Part shown: positions 54,678 through 63,683 of the stretch, in pieces
Position numbering within the stretch: position 1 is the first letter of the stretch
Layout: the number at the start of each line of letters is the position of its first letter
DNA from: JARRNE01 sp963824085
Lineage (GTDB): Bacteria > Pseudomonadota > Gammaproteobacteria > Chromatiales > Chromatiaceae
Direction: 5' to 3'
DNA: 64,000 bases
NCBI GenBank assembly: GCA_963824085.1
Contig: CAWGNT010000009.1
Coordinates: 62,001-126,000, forward strand
Program-made: the position numbers and the translations under genes
The notes under the pieces: generated by a model
Database searches by the model: none
What the model was told of the DNA's origin: nothing
Seen by the model: the letters and a program-made list of their open reading frames with translations, nothing else

Positions 54678-54804
54678 AGCGACTGGCCTGCTGGCCTCTC
54701 AACGCGCCGCGGCGACAGGTGGTCGCGCTCGGGGACCAGCCCGTCCGACCTGACAGGCCCAAGAAAGCGGAGCAGGCGGTCGAAAGAGGCTCTGCCGCGT
54801 GCGG

Positions 54805-54894
54805 CTAGGGCCTCGCGAAATACGGGATCGCCATCAGGACCGTGCGGAAGGTCACGAGCAGGAGCGTATTGGTCACGAAGGAGGGGAAGATCAT
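54805..54894 (-). CDS. Possible 29-residue membrane peptide coupled to the antiporter gene
   Basis: An ATG at 54894 overlaps the TAA stop of the antiporter (TAATG) and encodes MIFPSFVTNTLLLVTFRTVL then MAIPYFARP. The middle is hydrophobic. It could be a small regulatory subunit or the tip of a deleted membrane gene. Translational coupling and hydrophobicity are the only support. Confidence 0.25.
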   Translation of the reverse strand: MIFPSFVTNTLLLVTFRTVLMAIPYFARP

Positions 54895-56624
54895 TACACC
54901 GCCTCCGCCGCCGGCACGGAGCCGCCGACCTTGCGCAGTAGTGCATAATCGTCGGCGCGCAAATCTCTGGTGACCCGCTCGATCTCGCTGGACTCCACCG
55001 CTAGCCGGCGCAACACCTGGCCGCCAAAGTCGAGCATGCCCTCCGGCATCAGCGCGACCGTCTGCAATGCCCCCAACCGCCGCAGCTCGTCGCGCTGGAA
55101 GAGATACGGAACGGCCGTCAACACGGGCACATTGGGATAGAAATGGCGCAGGTGCCCGGTGACGCGTCGCGTTTGATCGTAATCGCGCGTCGTGATTACC
55201 GCCGCGCGCGCCTTGGCAATAGCCGCCGCCCCGAGCATGTTCGGATCGTTGACGTCGCCGTAGTGGACCTCATGGCCCCAAGCCCTACCCTCGGCGACGC
55301 GATCCAGATCCAGGTCGAAGGCGATGTAACGGATGCGGGCGCGCTCCAGCATCGAGCAGATCACGTGACCCGTGTAGCTGTACCCTACCACGACCACATG
55401 GTCCTCGAGCATCTCACTGACGGAGGGGGCCGACGGCCGCGCCGCCCCATCACCGGAACGCCTCTGCACCATTCGGTAACCGAGATTGATCATCAGCGGC
55501 GAGACGATGAACGAGAAGGAGATCAGGGTCAGGCCCAGCGCATAGGCATTCCCTTTCAGCAGCCCGCTTTGGTGGGCGCTGGCGAAGATGACATAGCCGA
55601 TCTCGTCAAACGGGGCCAGCAGCAGCCCGGCCAGCAGGGCCTCCGACGACGCCACACCGAAGAGCCGCGCAAGCGCGGCAACGATCCCCACCTTGACTAG
55701 CAGCAGCACGGGCAGCACGGCGATGAGCTCCCAGCCGACACCGGCGACGTCGCGCGGGTTGATCGACATGCCGATGGCGATGAACAAGACCCCCAGCAGC
55801 AAGCCCTTGCGCGGCGCCACCGATGCACGGACCTGCTCCGCCAAATCCGACGTCGAGAGGGTCATTCCGATCATAAACGACCCGAGCGCCATCGACGCAC
55901 CGATCATGTCCATGATCCAGGCGGCGGCGAACACGGCCGCCAGGATCACCAGTCCGAAGCCGTTGGTGCCGAGCCGGCGCGCACTCCAGATCAGCGCCAT
56001 CGGCAAGAGATAGCGGCCGATTAGGTAGACCACGGCGACAACGCCGAGCACGATCAGAACCTTGCCCGGGGTCGGCAGGCCCAGGGGTTGACCTGGACTG
56101 CCGTCCAGCATCGGGATGGCGGCCAACACCGGGACGGCGATGAAGCCCTGCGAGACGACGACTGCCATCACCGCCCTTCCGCAAGGGGTCGCGGTCTCGC
56201 CGCGCTCCTCCAGCGTGCCGACCGCGACCGCGTCCGAGCTCATCGCGAGCCCGAGGGCGACGAGCACCGCCGCCTGCCACGGCTCCAAGCCGAGCAGCAC
56301 GAATATTCCGGCGATCGCGGCCAGCGTAAGCAGGAACTGCACGACCGCGGTGCCAAAGACCAGCCGGCGCATCGCGCGCAGCGCCGCCGGTCGGGTGTCA
56401 AGGCCGACCAGGAACAACAGCAGCACCACCCCGACTTCGCCTACCGCCTTCATCTCATCGACGTAATCGGCGAGCAGCGGATACGGCGAATGGGGTCCGA
56501 GGGCCGCCCCCACCACCAGCAGCGCGACGATCGGGCCGAGCGACAAACGCTGGGCGACGCCGCGTGCGACAACGGCCGCTGCGATCACGATGGTGGCGGC
56601 CAACAGGATCTGATCGGTGTCCAT
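54894..56624 (-). CDS. Kef-type monovalent cation:proton antiporter (CPA2)
   Basis: A 576-aa inner-membrane antiporter: an N-terminal Na/H exchanger domain of about 12 helices (LLLFLVGLDTRPAALRAMRR, ALGLAMSSDAVAVGTL, GSFMIGMTLSTSDLAEQVRA) and a C-terminal RCK/TrkA-N domain from about 405 (DHVVVVGYSYTGHVICSMLE, YGDVNDPNMLGAA). It probably exports K+ or Na+ against H+, gated by nucleotide or glutathione adducts as in KefB/KefC. The glycine signature is GYSYTG rather than GxGxxG, so nucleotide binding may be altered. No KefF/KefG partner is seen. Confidence 0.9.
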   Translation of the reverse strand: MDTDQILLAATIVIAAAVVARGVAQRLSLGPIVALLVVGAALGPHSPYPLLADYVDEMKAVGEVGVVLLLFLVGLDTRPAALRAMRRLVFGTAVVQFLLTLAAIAGIFVLLGLEPWQAAVLVALGLAMSSDAVAVGTLEERGETATPCGRAVMAVVVSQGFIAVPVLAAIPMLDGSPGQPLGLPTPGKVLIVLGVVAVVYLIGRYLLPMALIWSARRLGTNGFGLVILAAVFAAAWIMDMIGASMALGSFMIGMTLSTSDLAEQVRASVAPRKGLLLGVLFIAIGMSINPRDVAGVGWELIAVLPVLLLVKVGIVAALARLFGVASSEALLAGLLLAPFDEIGYVIFASAHQSGLLKGNAYALGLTLISFSFIVSPLMINLGYRMVQRRSGDGAARPSAPSVSEMLEDHVVVVGYSYTGHVICSMLERARIRYIAFDLDLDRVAEGRAWGHEVHYGDVNDPNMLGAAAIAKARAAVITTRDYDQTRRVTGHLRHFYPNVPVLTAVPYLFQRDELRRLGALQTVALMPEGMLDFGGQVLRRLAVESSEIERVTRDLRADDYALLRKVGGSVPAAEAV

Positions 56625-57064
56625 CAGACGCGTGCCCGCCCGTCCTGACGGGGGGACGTCAGCCGGGCGCGACCGGCGAAGACGGCGCCCATTGGATAGA
56701 CCATCTGCTGCATCGTTAGCGGCATTTCACCAGAAGGCCAGGCCCTTCTCCCAGCGTTCGTACGGCGCAGACGCCGGAGGCGGGGACTGGATAATACGGA
56801 ACTCCTGCAACCATGTATCCCATCGTCGTTGCCAGGTTGATCCGCCAACCCGCAGCGCCCCTCACGCCGGCCTGTCCTGTCGGCCTCGCTGCGGAACCGG
56901 CGCCGTCCTGGGAGCAAACGACTCTGCCCGTACCCTTTGAGTCTTGGCGCATAGGTGCCCTCTCCGCCACCAAGCGACGCGGCCGGCGACACGGACGAGG
57001 CGTCGCAGCACGTCTCGGACAAAGTACGGCCGAAGCGAGCTGCGTTTGCACGGACGAGTCGATA
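56625..57064. other. 440-base gap without a recognisable gene
   Basis: A minus-strand frame ends with TGA overlapping the antiporter ATG (TGATG), and its last 33 codons begin MPLTMQQMVYPMGAVFAGRA, but no ribosome site or family supports a gene. The rest is GC-rich without repeats that I recognise. Confidence 0.45.
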
Positions 57065-57940
57065 TCAACACGCCGCCTTTCCTTCAAACAAGTCCGTTAT
57101 TGCCTTTATCGATTCGAGCATATGGTCGCGAAATGCGAGTACTCGAGCTGTGCGCTTCAAGTCCGGATGCAGCAACAACCAAAGCCCTAGATTCCATTCT
57201 GGATTGGGATCGCGATAGCGTTCCAATTTTGGATCAGGGTCTCCCATAAAGCACGGCAGAATGGATACGCCCACGCTCTCTCTCAATGCCGCCTGCGTAA
57301 GCAAGGTGTCATCAACGAAAAAATTATGTACCGGATTACAACATGCCTTCTTTGTCCAAGCCCTGTGAAAAACGCAGCATTCGACGCCAAGCCATTTGGG
57401 CTCCCGTCCTGTTCTCCGTAGTTCTGCGAGGTATGTACGACTACCGTAAACAGTAGAGGCCACGGTGGCAGCCTGTTTACCGATCAAAGTATCAGTCGGC
57501 GTGTTGGTCAGGCGGATAGCTACGTCCGCCTCCCGTTGGGACAAGCTCGCATCACTGTTGGATACCATGACGTGAAAATCTATGTCCGGATATCTGCGGC
57601 TAAAGCTCGCAAACATCGGCATTAAGACGCTGGTCGCCATGTTGTTTATTGCCGTGATGCGTAACGACCCAGTCAGCTTGGCATCTTTCCCTAGCAACGC
57701 TCCGTCGATCCCGAGCGCTTCCTGTTCCATGCGTAAAGCGGATGCCTGGAGGTGCTCTCCCGCCACCGTCAGCTCATAGCCAAGCTTCTTCTTCTCAAAC
57801 AGACGTACACCGAGGGACTCCTCGAGGCCGTGCATCCGCCTGGAGACGGTCGAATGTTGCACGCCAAGCTCCTTGGCACCGCCGGAAATGGAGCCGTTGC
57901 GTGCAACAGCAAGGAAGAGTCTCAGATCGTCCCAGTCCAC
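57065..57940 (-). CDS. LysR-family transcriptional regulator
   Basis: A 291-aa regulator. I prefer GTG 57940 (VDWDDLRLFLAVARNGSISG) with GGAGG four bases upstream; ATG 57970 is the alternative. The winged helix-turn-helix (1-60) has AKELGVQHSTVSRRMHGLEE, and the effector domain (about 90-290) begins LTGSLRITAINNMATSVLMP. The D-W-D-D-L-R-x-F start and V-Q-H-S-T-V-S-R-R helix mark the branch often found next to enzymes it controls. It is divergent from a methyltransferase gene 121 bases away, its likely target. Codon use is a little less GC-rich than neighbours. Confidence 0.9.
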   Translation of the reverse strand: MDWDDLRLFLAVARNGSISGGAKELGVQHSTVSRRMHGLEESLGVRLFEKKKLGYELTVAGEHLQASALRMEQEALGIDGALLGKDAKLTGSLRITAINNMATSVLMPMFASFSRRYPDIDFHVMVSNSDASLSQREADVAIRLTNTPTDTLIGKQAATVASTVYGSRTYLAELRRTGREPKWLGVECCVFHRAWTKKACCNPVHNFFVDDTLLTQAALRESVGVSILPCFMGDPDPKLERYRDPNPEWNLGLWLLLHPDLKRTARVLAFRDHMLESIKAITDLFEGKAAC

Positions 57941-58061
57941 GGTTCCTCCGCTCTGTGCAAAAGTGCACATCAGGTGTCGAGATTTCGGGAATTGTTGAAA
58001 CAAATTATAGGCATAGACTCATAACCGTCCCAGCGACACATGCAACAGAGGAGGACACGAG

Positions 58062-58928
58062 ATGAGTCAACAGCAACCAGCTTTCGACGCAGCCCGATAT
58101 AAGGCGACGACACTTGCGCAGTGGGATGCCGCAGCCGAAGCGTGGCACAGGTGGGGGCCCCTGCTATCCAGATGGTTGGGACCGGCGACCGAAAAGATGC
58201 TGGACATGGCCGATGTGCGGGACGGCTGCAGGGTTCTTGACGTCGCCGCCGGTGCCGGAGAGCAGACATTGGCTGTCGCAAGGCGGGTCGGCCCGACCGG
58301 GCGTGTGCTGGCAACCGACATCTCCCCAATGATTCTGGGGTACGCAGAGTCTTCTGCGCGACTGGCCGGATTCACCAACGTGGAGACCCGGGTGCTGGAT
58401 GGCGAAAACGTCAAAGAGCTGCCCTCAGAGACCTTCGACGCCGTCATTTCAAGGGTCGGTTTGATCTACTTCCCCGATCAGCAAAAGGCGTTGACCGGTA
58501 TGCGGGAAAAGCTCAGAGATGGCGGCAAAGCGGCGGCGATGGTCTACTCCACCGCCGAGAAGAACCTCTTCTTTTCCGCACCCGTTTCGATCATCAGGCG
58601 TCGCGCCAATCTCCCGCCGCCCCTGCCTGGACAACCAGGGCCGTTCAGTCTCGGAGCAGACGGCGTCCTGGAGAAGGCGTTCAAGGACGCCGGCTTCAAG
58701 GAGGTTCACGTCGAGTCCGTGGACGCGCCGGTTCGACTTTCCTCGGCATCCGAGTGTCTCCAGTTCGAAGAGGAGTCATTCGGCGCGCTCCATCAGATGC
58801 TCTCCGGACTGAGTGACACCGAACAGGACGAGACATGGGAGGAAGTCGACGAAGCGCTGCGCCAGTTTGAGAAAAACCAGCGATTCGAGGGACCCTGTGA
58901 GATGCTCGTCGCCGTGGGAACGAAATGA
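58062..58928 (+). CDS. Class I SAM-dependent methyltransferase (UbiE/MenG-like group)
   Basis: A 288-aa methyltransferase. Motif I is CRVLDVAAGAGEQTLAVARR (about 63-80), followed by VLATDISPMILGYAESSARL, and motif IV-V in FDAVISRVGLIYFPDQQKAL. The acceptor substrate is unknown. It begins MSQQQPAFDAARYKATTLAQ with GAGGA upstream. It is divergent from the LysR gene and followed, after a MITE fragment, by a nitrilase, suggesting a small metabolic island under LysR control. Confidence 0.88.
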   Translation: MSQQQPAFDAARYKATTLAQWDAAAEAWHRWGPLLSRWLGPATEKMLDMADVRDGCRVLDVAAGAGEQTLAVARRVGPTGRVLATDISPMILGYAESSARLAGFTNVETRVLDGENVKELPSETFDAVISRVGLIYFPDQQKALTGMREKLRDGGKAAAMVYSTAEKNLFFSAPVSIIRRRANLPPPLPGQPGPFSLGADGVLEKAFKDAGFKEVHVESVDAPVRLSSASECLQFEEESFGALHQMLSGLSDTEQDETWEEVDEALRQFEKNQRFEGPCEMLVAVGTK

Positions 58929-59043
58929 ACGAGTAACCACAGACTCTCCTGCACCGCCGGCCGGTAACTTCATGCTACCGGCCAGGGAGGCACTGATTTA
59001 TCTGGCTTTACCGCGCCGATGATCTTGGAAAGCACCTTATGAA

Positions 59044-59125
59044 GTGATTAGTCCTGAAACTCAGCCGTAACACCTTGCACTCCATCCGTGGGGCCTAGAT
59101 CCCGGCACTCCCTGCCGGGATGACG
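59044..59125. repeat. Partial copy of the MITE-like element
   Basis: This matches the first 80 bases of the element at 15558-15761: GTGATTAGTCCTGAAACTCA at the end, then TTGCACTCCATCCGTGGGGC and the CCCGGCACTCCCTGCCGGGA hairpin. It stops there, without the second inverted end. It lies immediately upstream of the nitrilase gene and may supply part of its leader. Confidence 0.75.
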
Positions 59126-59160
59126 ACTCGCTTCGACTCGCACACAGGAGCACTACGACC

Positions 59161-60096
59161 ATGACGAAGATCGCAACAATGCAGCATGCATCGTGCTTTC
59201 TTGACCGAGAGGCCACAATCCAGCGTGCCGTCGGCCTGATCGCGGAGGCGGCAATGGGCGGTGCCGAGCTTGTCATCTTCCCCGAAGCCTTCATCCCTGG
59301 ATACCCGGCCTGGATCTGGCGCCTGCGCCCCGGTGGTGACTGGGATGTTACCGATCAGCTCCACGCCCGGTTGCTGGACAACGCGGTCGATTTGGAGAAA
59401 GACGGCCTCGCGGCGATCCGCGCCGCCGCCCGCGACCACCAGGTCAGCGTGGTCGTCGGCGTGCACGAACGCGACGGGAGCCTCAGCCGGACAACCCTAT
59501 ATAACACGGTCGTCACCATCGGGACGGACGGAGCGGTTCTAAATCGCCACCGCAAGCTCATGCCAACCAACCCGGAACGCATGGTCTGGGGGTTCGGCGA
59601 TGCTTCGGGCCTGAAGGTGTTGGAGACACCATGCGGGCGCATCGGCACGTTGCTCTGTTGGGAGAACTACATGCCGCTGGCGCGTTACGCCCTGTACGCG
59701 CAGGGAATCGAGATCTACATCGCTCCAACCTACGACAGTGGTGACGGCTGGATCGGAACGCTGCAGCACATCGCCCGCGAAGGTTGTTGCTGGGTCGTAG
59801 GTGCCGGCGTTGCTCTGCGAAACCGGGATCTGCCCGTTGACCTTCCCGCGCGTGACCGCCTGTACCCCTCAAGCGAAGACTGGATCAACCCCGGCGACTC
59901 CGTCGTCGTAGCACCTGGCGGAGAGATCATCGCAGGTCCGCTCCACAACCGGCAGGACGTTCTTTATGCGGAGCTTGATCTGGATCGGGTTGCAGTCTCG
60001 CGCCGCAGTTTCGACGTTGCCGGACACTACGCTCGTCCGGACATCTTCACCTTGCACGTCGATACGAAGCCCCAGTCTCCGGTGTCCTTCGACTGA
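59161..60096 (+). CDS. Nitrilase / carbon-nitrogen hydrolase
   Basis: A 311-aa nitrilase-superfamily enzyme with a complete Glu-Lys-Cys triad: Glu42 in VIFPEAFIPGYP, Lys132 in NRHRKLMPTNPER, and Cys166 in GTLLCWENYMPLARY. The LCWENYMPLAR nucleophile block and PEAFIPGYP are those of true nitrilases (nitrile to carboxylate plus ammonia), such as aliphatic or aryl nitrilases, rather than amidases. The start is ATG 59161 behind CAGGAG. It is preceded by a MITE fragment. The physiological nitrile is unknown. Confidence 0.9.
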   Translation: MTKIATMQHASCFLDREATIQRAVGLIAEAAMGGAELVIFPEAFIPGYPAWIWRLRPGGDWDVTDQLHARLLDNAVDLEKDGLAAIRAAARDHQVSVVVGVHERDGSLSRTTLYNTVVTIGTDGAVLNRHRKLMPTNPERMVWGFGDASGLKVLETPCGRIGTLLCWENYMPLARYALYAQGIEIYIAPTYDSGDGWIGTLQHIAREGCCWVVGAGVALRNRDLPVDLPARDRLYPSSEDWINPGDSVVVAPGGEIIAGPLHNRQDVLYAELDLDRVAVSRRSFDVAGHYARPDIFTLHVDTKPQSPVSFD

Positions 60097-60489
60097 GAAC
60101 GGTCACGATTGCGACGCCCGTTGTCTCAACCTCCCCAACCTCAGTCAGTTTTTTGATCGGGCTCCGAGCGGCTTCTGTTCCCCCCGGAACCCAGCTGGTC
60201 GTCAACGCGCGTAGAGCACAGCGCCGTCAAGGTGCTGCCGGAGAATCTGAAGGAAAGAGCTGCATCCGGCGTAGGGCGTAACAGCACATGCTGCTCGTCT
60301 GTGTCCCCATGGGATGGCTCGTCTGCCTCAAGGCGCACGCGCCCATACCCGACTGGGGAGTCATCTCCGCGCTGGTGGCGACCTTCGCCGAGCGCCACGA
60401 ATTCGGCCCCATCGACGACAACGTCCTCATCACCGTCTCTGCCACTGCGGTACTGCTGCTAGGGTCACTGGTCGGGCCGATTGTCTGAT

Positions 60490-60756
60490 CCCGGCGGCGA
60501 CGAAACACACACATCCTGGCGCCCAAGCTCAGACTTGGGCGCATCCCCGCGGAAGCGCTGCTTCCCGGCTGCGGCCTCGCGTTCTTTGCCGCACCGATCG
60601 CGGTCAATGGACGCCCCATCGGCATGTTCTACGCAGACCGCGAGCCAAGCCGCCGACCTCTCACGGAGGACCTGTTCGCCAGCTTCAAGCACTTCGCCCA
60701 GCAGGCCACACTGGGCATCACGCACATCACCGGCCGTGGACCCAAGCGGGCTTAGC
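60490..60756 (+). pseudogene. C-terminal remnant of an HDOD-domain regulatory protein
   Basis: An open frame without start reads HILAPKLRLGRIPAEALLPG, CGLAFFAAPIAVNGRPIGMF then YADREPSRRPL, ending FKHFAQQATLGITHI and a TAG at 60754. The GAF-like tail of proteobacterial HDOD signalling proteins has this P-l-v-n-g-x-P-I-G-x-x-Y-A-D-R pattern. The HDOD domain is missing, and a TGA at 60487 closes the frame upstream. Confidence 0.5.
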
Positions 60757-60923
60757 GGCCATAGGCTTAGGCATCTAGGCAGCGCCCAACTCCGCCAGAC
60801 TGCATCGAGACCACCTCAAATGGCAGCTTCCGGCCAAGGCCGGGGAATGGCCTGGTCTTACCCGTAGTGGTCGGACCGGGGAATCCGGGAATCTCTGGCC
60901 ACCCGCCTCCTCCGCCGTCTCGG

Positions 60924-61050
60924 GTAGGGCCCAATAGCAAAGCGTATTTCACCGTATGCTCCTTTGAACCCACCATCGGGGTAGGCGCAATAGCTGAGCG
61001 TATCACTCCGCACGTCTCTATTCGGCGGAATACGCTTCGCTATTCCGCCG
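60924..61050. repeat. Cluster of three REP-like motifs
   Basis: Motifs are GTAGGGCCCAATAGCAAAGC at 60924, GTAGGCGCAATAGCTGAGCG at 60981 and the palindrome CGGCGGAATA...TATTCCGCCG at 61023-61050. All share a CAATAGC or GAATACGC core followed by AGCGTAT or its complement, as in 40169-40252. Confidence 0.65.
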
Positions 61051-61300
61051 TGCAGACCAACGAGTGTCGCAGGGGTATACGAATGTTCGGACGAAACCCC
61101 TTCGCAAACTTCCGGCAGGATCGCGCCCGTCATTGCGTAAACGCCACCGGCCAGGGATCCCGCGAGCGGCAACACGTTGCTCGAAACGCCGAACGGTGCG
61201 CGCAGCGCACCCTACAGATGACCCTGCACAGGAAACCCTCTTCTTACAAGCGGCGTCACGCAAGAAGCTCTGCACCACCAAATCACCCTGGACACATGGC

Positions 61301-61972
61301 CTACATGGCAGCCTTACCGGCACTGGCGAGCGCCCGCTTCGAGGCGGCCTTGGACGCCTGAGAAGCGGCAAAGTCAGCAATCGATGGAAGCAGGCGCGCA
61401 AGCGCCCGATTGATGGCCACGACCCCCCCATAGGGACTGTCTTCCGGCGCCGGCACGTCGGCATCGAAAGCTCGCACTGCCAGCACCATCCCCTGCCGCA
61501 GATCGACCAACCTGACCACCAGCGCCACCGAGCCCCGGCTTGGCCGCGTGCGGAAGTCCTGATAGAGATGCAGGATGCTCGTGTCCAGGCGCAGATCCGC
61601 GGCGACCCCTTCGGCATCACCCGTCGTGACAGCTCCGACGCCCCTCCGCGCCCGCAGGGCGGAGACCAAGAGCGGCTGCAGCATTGCGGCCGGCGTGTCG
61701 ACCCACTGGTGGTACGCGAAGTAGTCGAGCCGGTAACGCTCCTTGATGTAGGCGAGACGCGGCGTGTGGTAACCGGGGCGCGCATCGGGAACCGACACCA
61801 ACACCGTCGGACCCTGCCCGGAGCTGGACACCTCGGACGGCAGCTCGGGCGCGAGCAGATAGGTCGTTACCGGCTGGTTTCCGGCCGGGGTTGGCAGCAG
61901 ACTGGCGCAGCCCCCGAGCCATGTCGCGGCCAGCGCGAGCAAGAACCCGGCTATGTGGCGCACGTTTCTCAT
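61301..61972 (-). CDS. ABC-transport auxiliary lipoprotein (PqiC/YrbC-type)
   Basis: A 223-aa outer-membrane-directed lipoprotein with lipobox TWLGGCASL (Cys about residue 22). The mature part, with TYLLAPELPS, YHTPRLAYIKERYRLDYFAY and QWVDTPAAMLQPLLVSALRA, is the ABC_trans_aux fold that accompanies MCE transporters. It overlaps the MlaD-like gene by four bases and is last of the operon. It probably links the MCE channel to the outer membrane for lipid transfer. Confidence 0.87.
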   Translation of the reverse strand: MRNVRHIAGFLLALAATWLGGCASLLPTPAGNQPVTTYLLAPELPSEVSSSGQGPTVLVSVPDARPGYHTPRLAYIKERYRLDYFAYHQWVDTPAAMLQPLLVSALRARRGVGAVTTGDAEGVAADLRLDTSILHLYQDFRTRPSRGSVALVVRLVDLRQGMVLAVRAFDADVPAPEDSPYGGVVAINRALARLLPSIADFAASQASKAASKRALASAGKAAM

Positions 61973-62913
61973 TCCCCAGGGCCCGGCCGGCGAGGTCGTC
62001 CGTAGAGGAGCACGTCGGGCTTATTTTCCAGCTCTCCGGCGAGGCGGCGAAGCCGGCTCACCAGGCTCCTCAGGTCGCTGAGGAGCGGCGCGACCTGGGG
62101 AAGCCCCTGGCGTGCCAGCTGGACTAGCCCCGGTCCTGCTTCCGCGACCACTCTACCAAGCTGGTCTGCCGCCCCCTGGATGGCCTGGGCGCTCGCCTCC
62201 GTGCTCTTGAGCGCCTGCTCTGCCCGATCGGCCAACCCGGGAAGCCGTGCCTCGAACCGCGTGGCGCCGTCCAGAAGAGGGCCAAGTCGGGCCATCTGCT
62301 GCTCGAGTATCCCTGCAGTCCGTGTCAGGCGCGCAATTAGCTGCTTGGTGCCATCGAGCGCCGCTGCAATCGCTTCCTGGTTGTGCCGACCCAGCGCCTC
62401 TCGCACCAGCGCCAGGGTCGCCCGCAGATCGAGGCTCGTGGATCGAAGCTCGGTGAGAAGCTGTGTCCCGTCCTCCTCCAGCCGCGACATGAAGGACGGC
62501 TCCGAGGGAATCTCCGGGAGCTCGGCTCCCGGGCGGGCCCTGAGCGGCGCGCTTTGCGGCCCGCCGCCGCTCAGCTCCACGAAATAGATGAGGCCCGTCA
62601 AGCCCTGGCTCGCCAGAGTGGCGACGGTATCCGCGTTCACCGGCGCATCCGCCCTGACCCTGAGGAGCAGGCGCACCCGGCTCGGGTCTTCCCGGTCCAG
62701 CCGGATGTCGCTCACCTGCCCAACATCGACGCCCTCGTACTTGACCAGCGATTGTGTCGTTATACCGGCTACGGATTCGTGCATGGACACCATGTAGGTT
62801 CGGTACTCGCCGCCGGGCTCCAAATTGATCAGCCACAGGCTCAGCACGAGAAAGATCCCGCCGAAAACGACAACGAAGAGCCCCACCACCGCATAGCTTA
62901 CGCGCGGCTCCAT
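61969..62913 (-). CDS. MlaD/MCE-family lipid transport protein
   Basis: A 314-aa inner-membrane-anchored MCE protein. The start is ATG 62913 (MEPRVSYAVVGLFVVVFGGI), dropping 48 codons that overlap the ATPase. One helix (7-28) precedes a single MCE domain (about 35-120: GITTQSLVKYEGVDVGQVSD, LASQGLTGLIYFVEL). A long helical tail (160-300) probably builds a tube or needle as in MCE hexamers. It overlaps the MlaF-like gene by 16 bases. It is longer than Escherichia coli MlaD, closer to PqiB/LetB-like tails but with one MCE domain. Confidence 0.92.
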   Translation of the reverse strand: MEPRVSYAVVGLFVVVFGGIFLVLSLWLINLEPGGEYRTYMVSMHESVAGITTQSLVKYEGVDVGQVSDIRLDREDPSRVRLLLRVRADAPVNADTVATLASQGLTGLIYFVELSGGGPQSAPLRARPGAELPEIPSEPSFMSRLEEDGTQLLTELRSTSLDLRATLALVREALGRHNQEAIAAALDGTKQLIARLTRTAGILEQQMARLGPLLDGATRFEARLPGLADRAEQALKSTEASAQAIQGAADQLGRVVAEAGPGLVQLARQGLPQVAPLLSDLRSLVSRLRRLAGELENKPDVLLYGRPRRPGPGE

Positions 62914-63683
62914 ACCCCACCCCTGGTCGCGCGGGCGCGCGGCCCCTGGAAATACTCCCTGAGCAGCGGATGCTCCGCTCGGCTGAGCTCCGCCATGGTG
63001 CCTGTACCTAGGACCCGCTTCTCCCCGAGAAAGGCGACACGGTGGGCGACTCGCCACAGGGTGTCCAAGTCGTGCGTAGCCATCAGCACCGTCAGGCCCA
63101 GTGACTCGTGCAGATGCAGGATGAGCTCGTCCAGGGCATTGGCACTCACGGGGTCCAGACCGGACCCGGGCTCATCCAGTACGAGCAGATCCGGATCCAT
63201 GGCGAGGGCGCGGGCGAGGGCCGCCCGCTTCAGCATGCCTCCACTGAGCTCGCGCGGGTACTTGACCGCGGCGTCCGGGCTCAGACCCGCCAACACGATC
63301 TTGAGCCGCGCAATCTCGCGGATGAGCGGCTCGGGCAGATCTGTCTGCTCACGCAACGGTACCGCGACATTCTCCTCGACGGTCAGAGAGCTGAAAAGCG
63401 CGCCCTGCTGAAACATGATTCCGATGCGGCGGCGCAGCCGGTTTGCCTCCGCCTCGTCCAGCCCGCTAGCGGGCTCTCCAAACAAATGGACACTGCCGGC
63501 AGCCGGGCGCAGAAGTAGGATGATCTCGCGCAGCAGCACGGACTTCCCAGCGCCGCTGGCACCGACCAGTGCCATGATCTCTCCGCGGCGCACAGTGAGG
63601 TTCAGGTCCTCGTGAACGCAGGTCGCCCCGAACGCGCTTCGCAGCCCGCGCACCTCCACCAGATCGAGCTCCCGGTCGGCCAC
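62898..63683 (-). CDS. ABC transporter ATP-binding protein, MlaF-like
   Basis: A 261-aa ATPase starting with GTG 63683, whose codon overlaps the stop of the permease (TAGTG). Walker A is LVGASGAGKSVLLREII, the signature is ELSGGMLKRAALARALAM, Walker B is PDLLVLDEPGSGLDP, and the switch His is in LMATHDLD. The S-G-G-M-L-K-R signature is that of MlaF-type lipid transporters. It powers phospholipid movement by the MCE complex. Confidence 0.94.
   Translation of the reverse strand: MADRELDLVEVRGLRSAFGATCVHEDLNLTVRRGEIMALVGASGAGKSVLLREIILLLRPAAGSVHLFGEPASGLDEAEANRLRRRIGIMFQQGALFSSLTVEENVAVPLREQTDLPEPLIREIARLKIVLAGLSPDAAVKYPRELSGGMLKRAALARALAMDPDLLVLDEPGSGLDPVSANALDELILHLHESLGLTVLMATHDLDTLWRVAHRVAFLGEKRVLGTGTMAELSRAEHPLLREYFQGPRARATRGGVWSRA

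Larger units (their letters stand above)
60097..61300. other. 1.2-kb gap with gene remnants and REP sequences
   Basis: Contains an HDOD remnant (60490-60756), a short hydrophobic open frame at 60288-60488 (MLLVCVPMGWLVCLKAHAPI, ending LLLGSLVGPIV) that I cannot assign, a GTAGGGCGTAACAG REP-like scrap near 60271, and three REP motifs at 60924-61050. No intact gene is seen. Confidence 0.5.
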
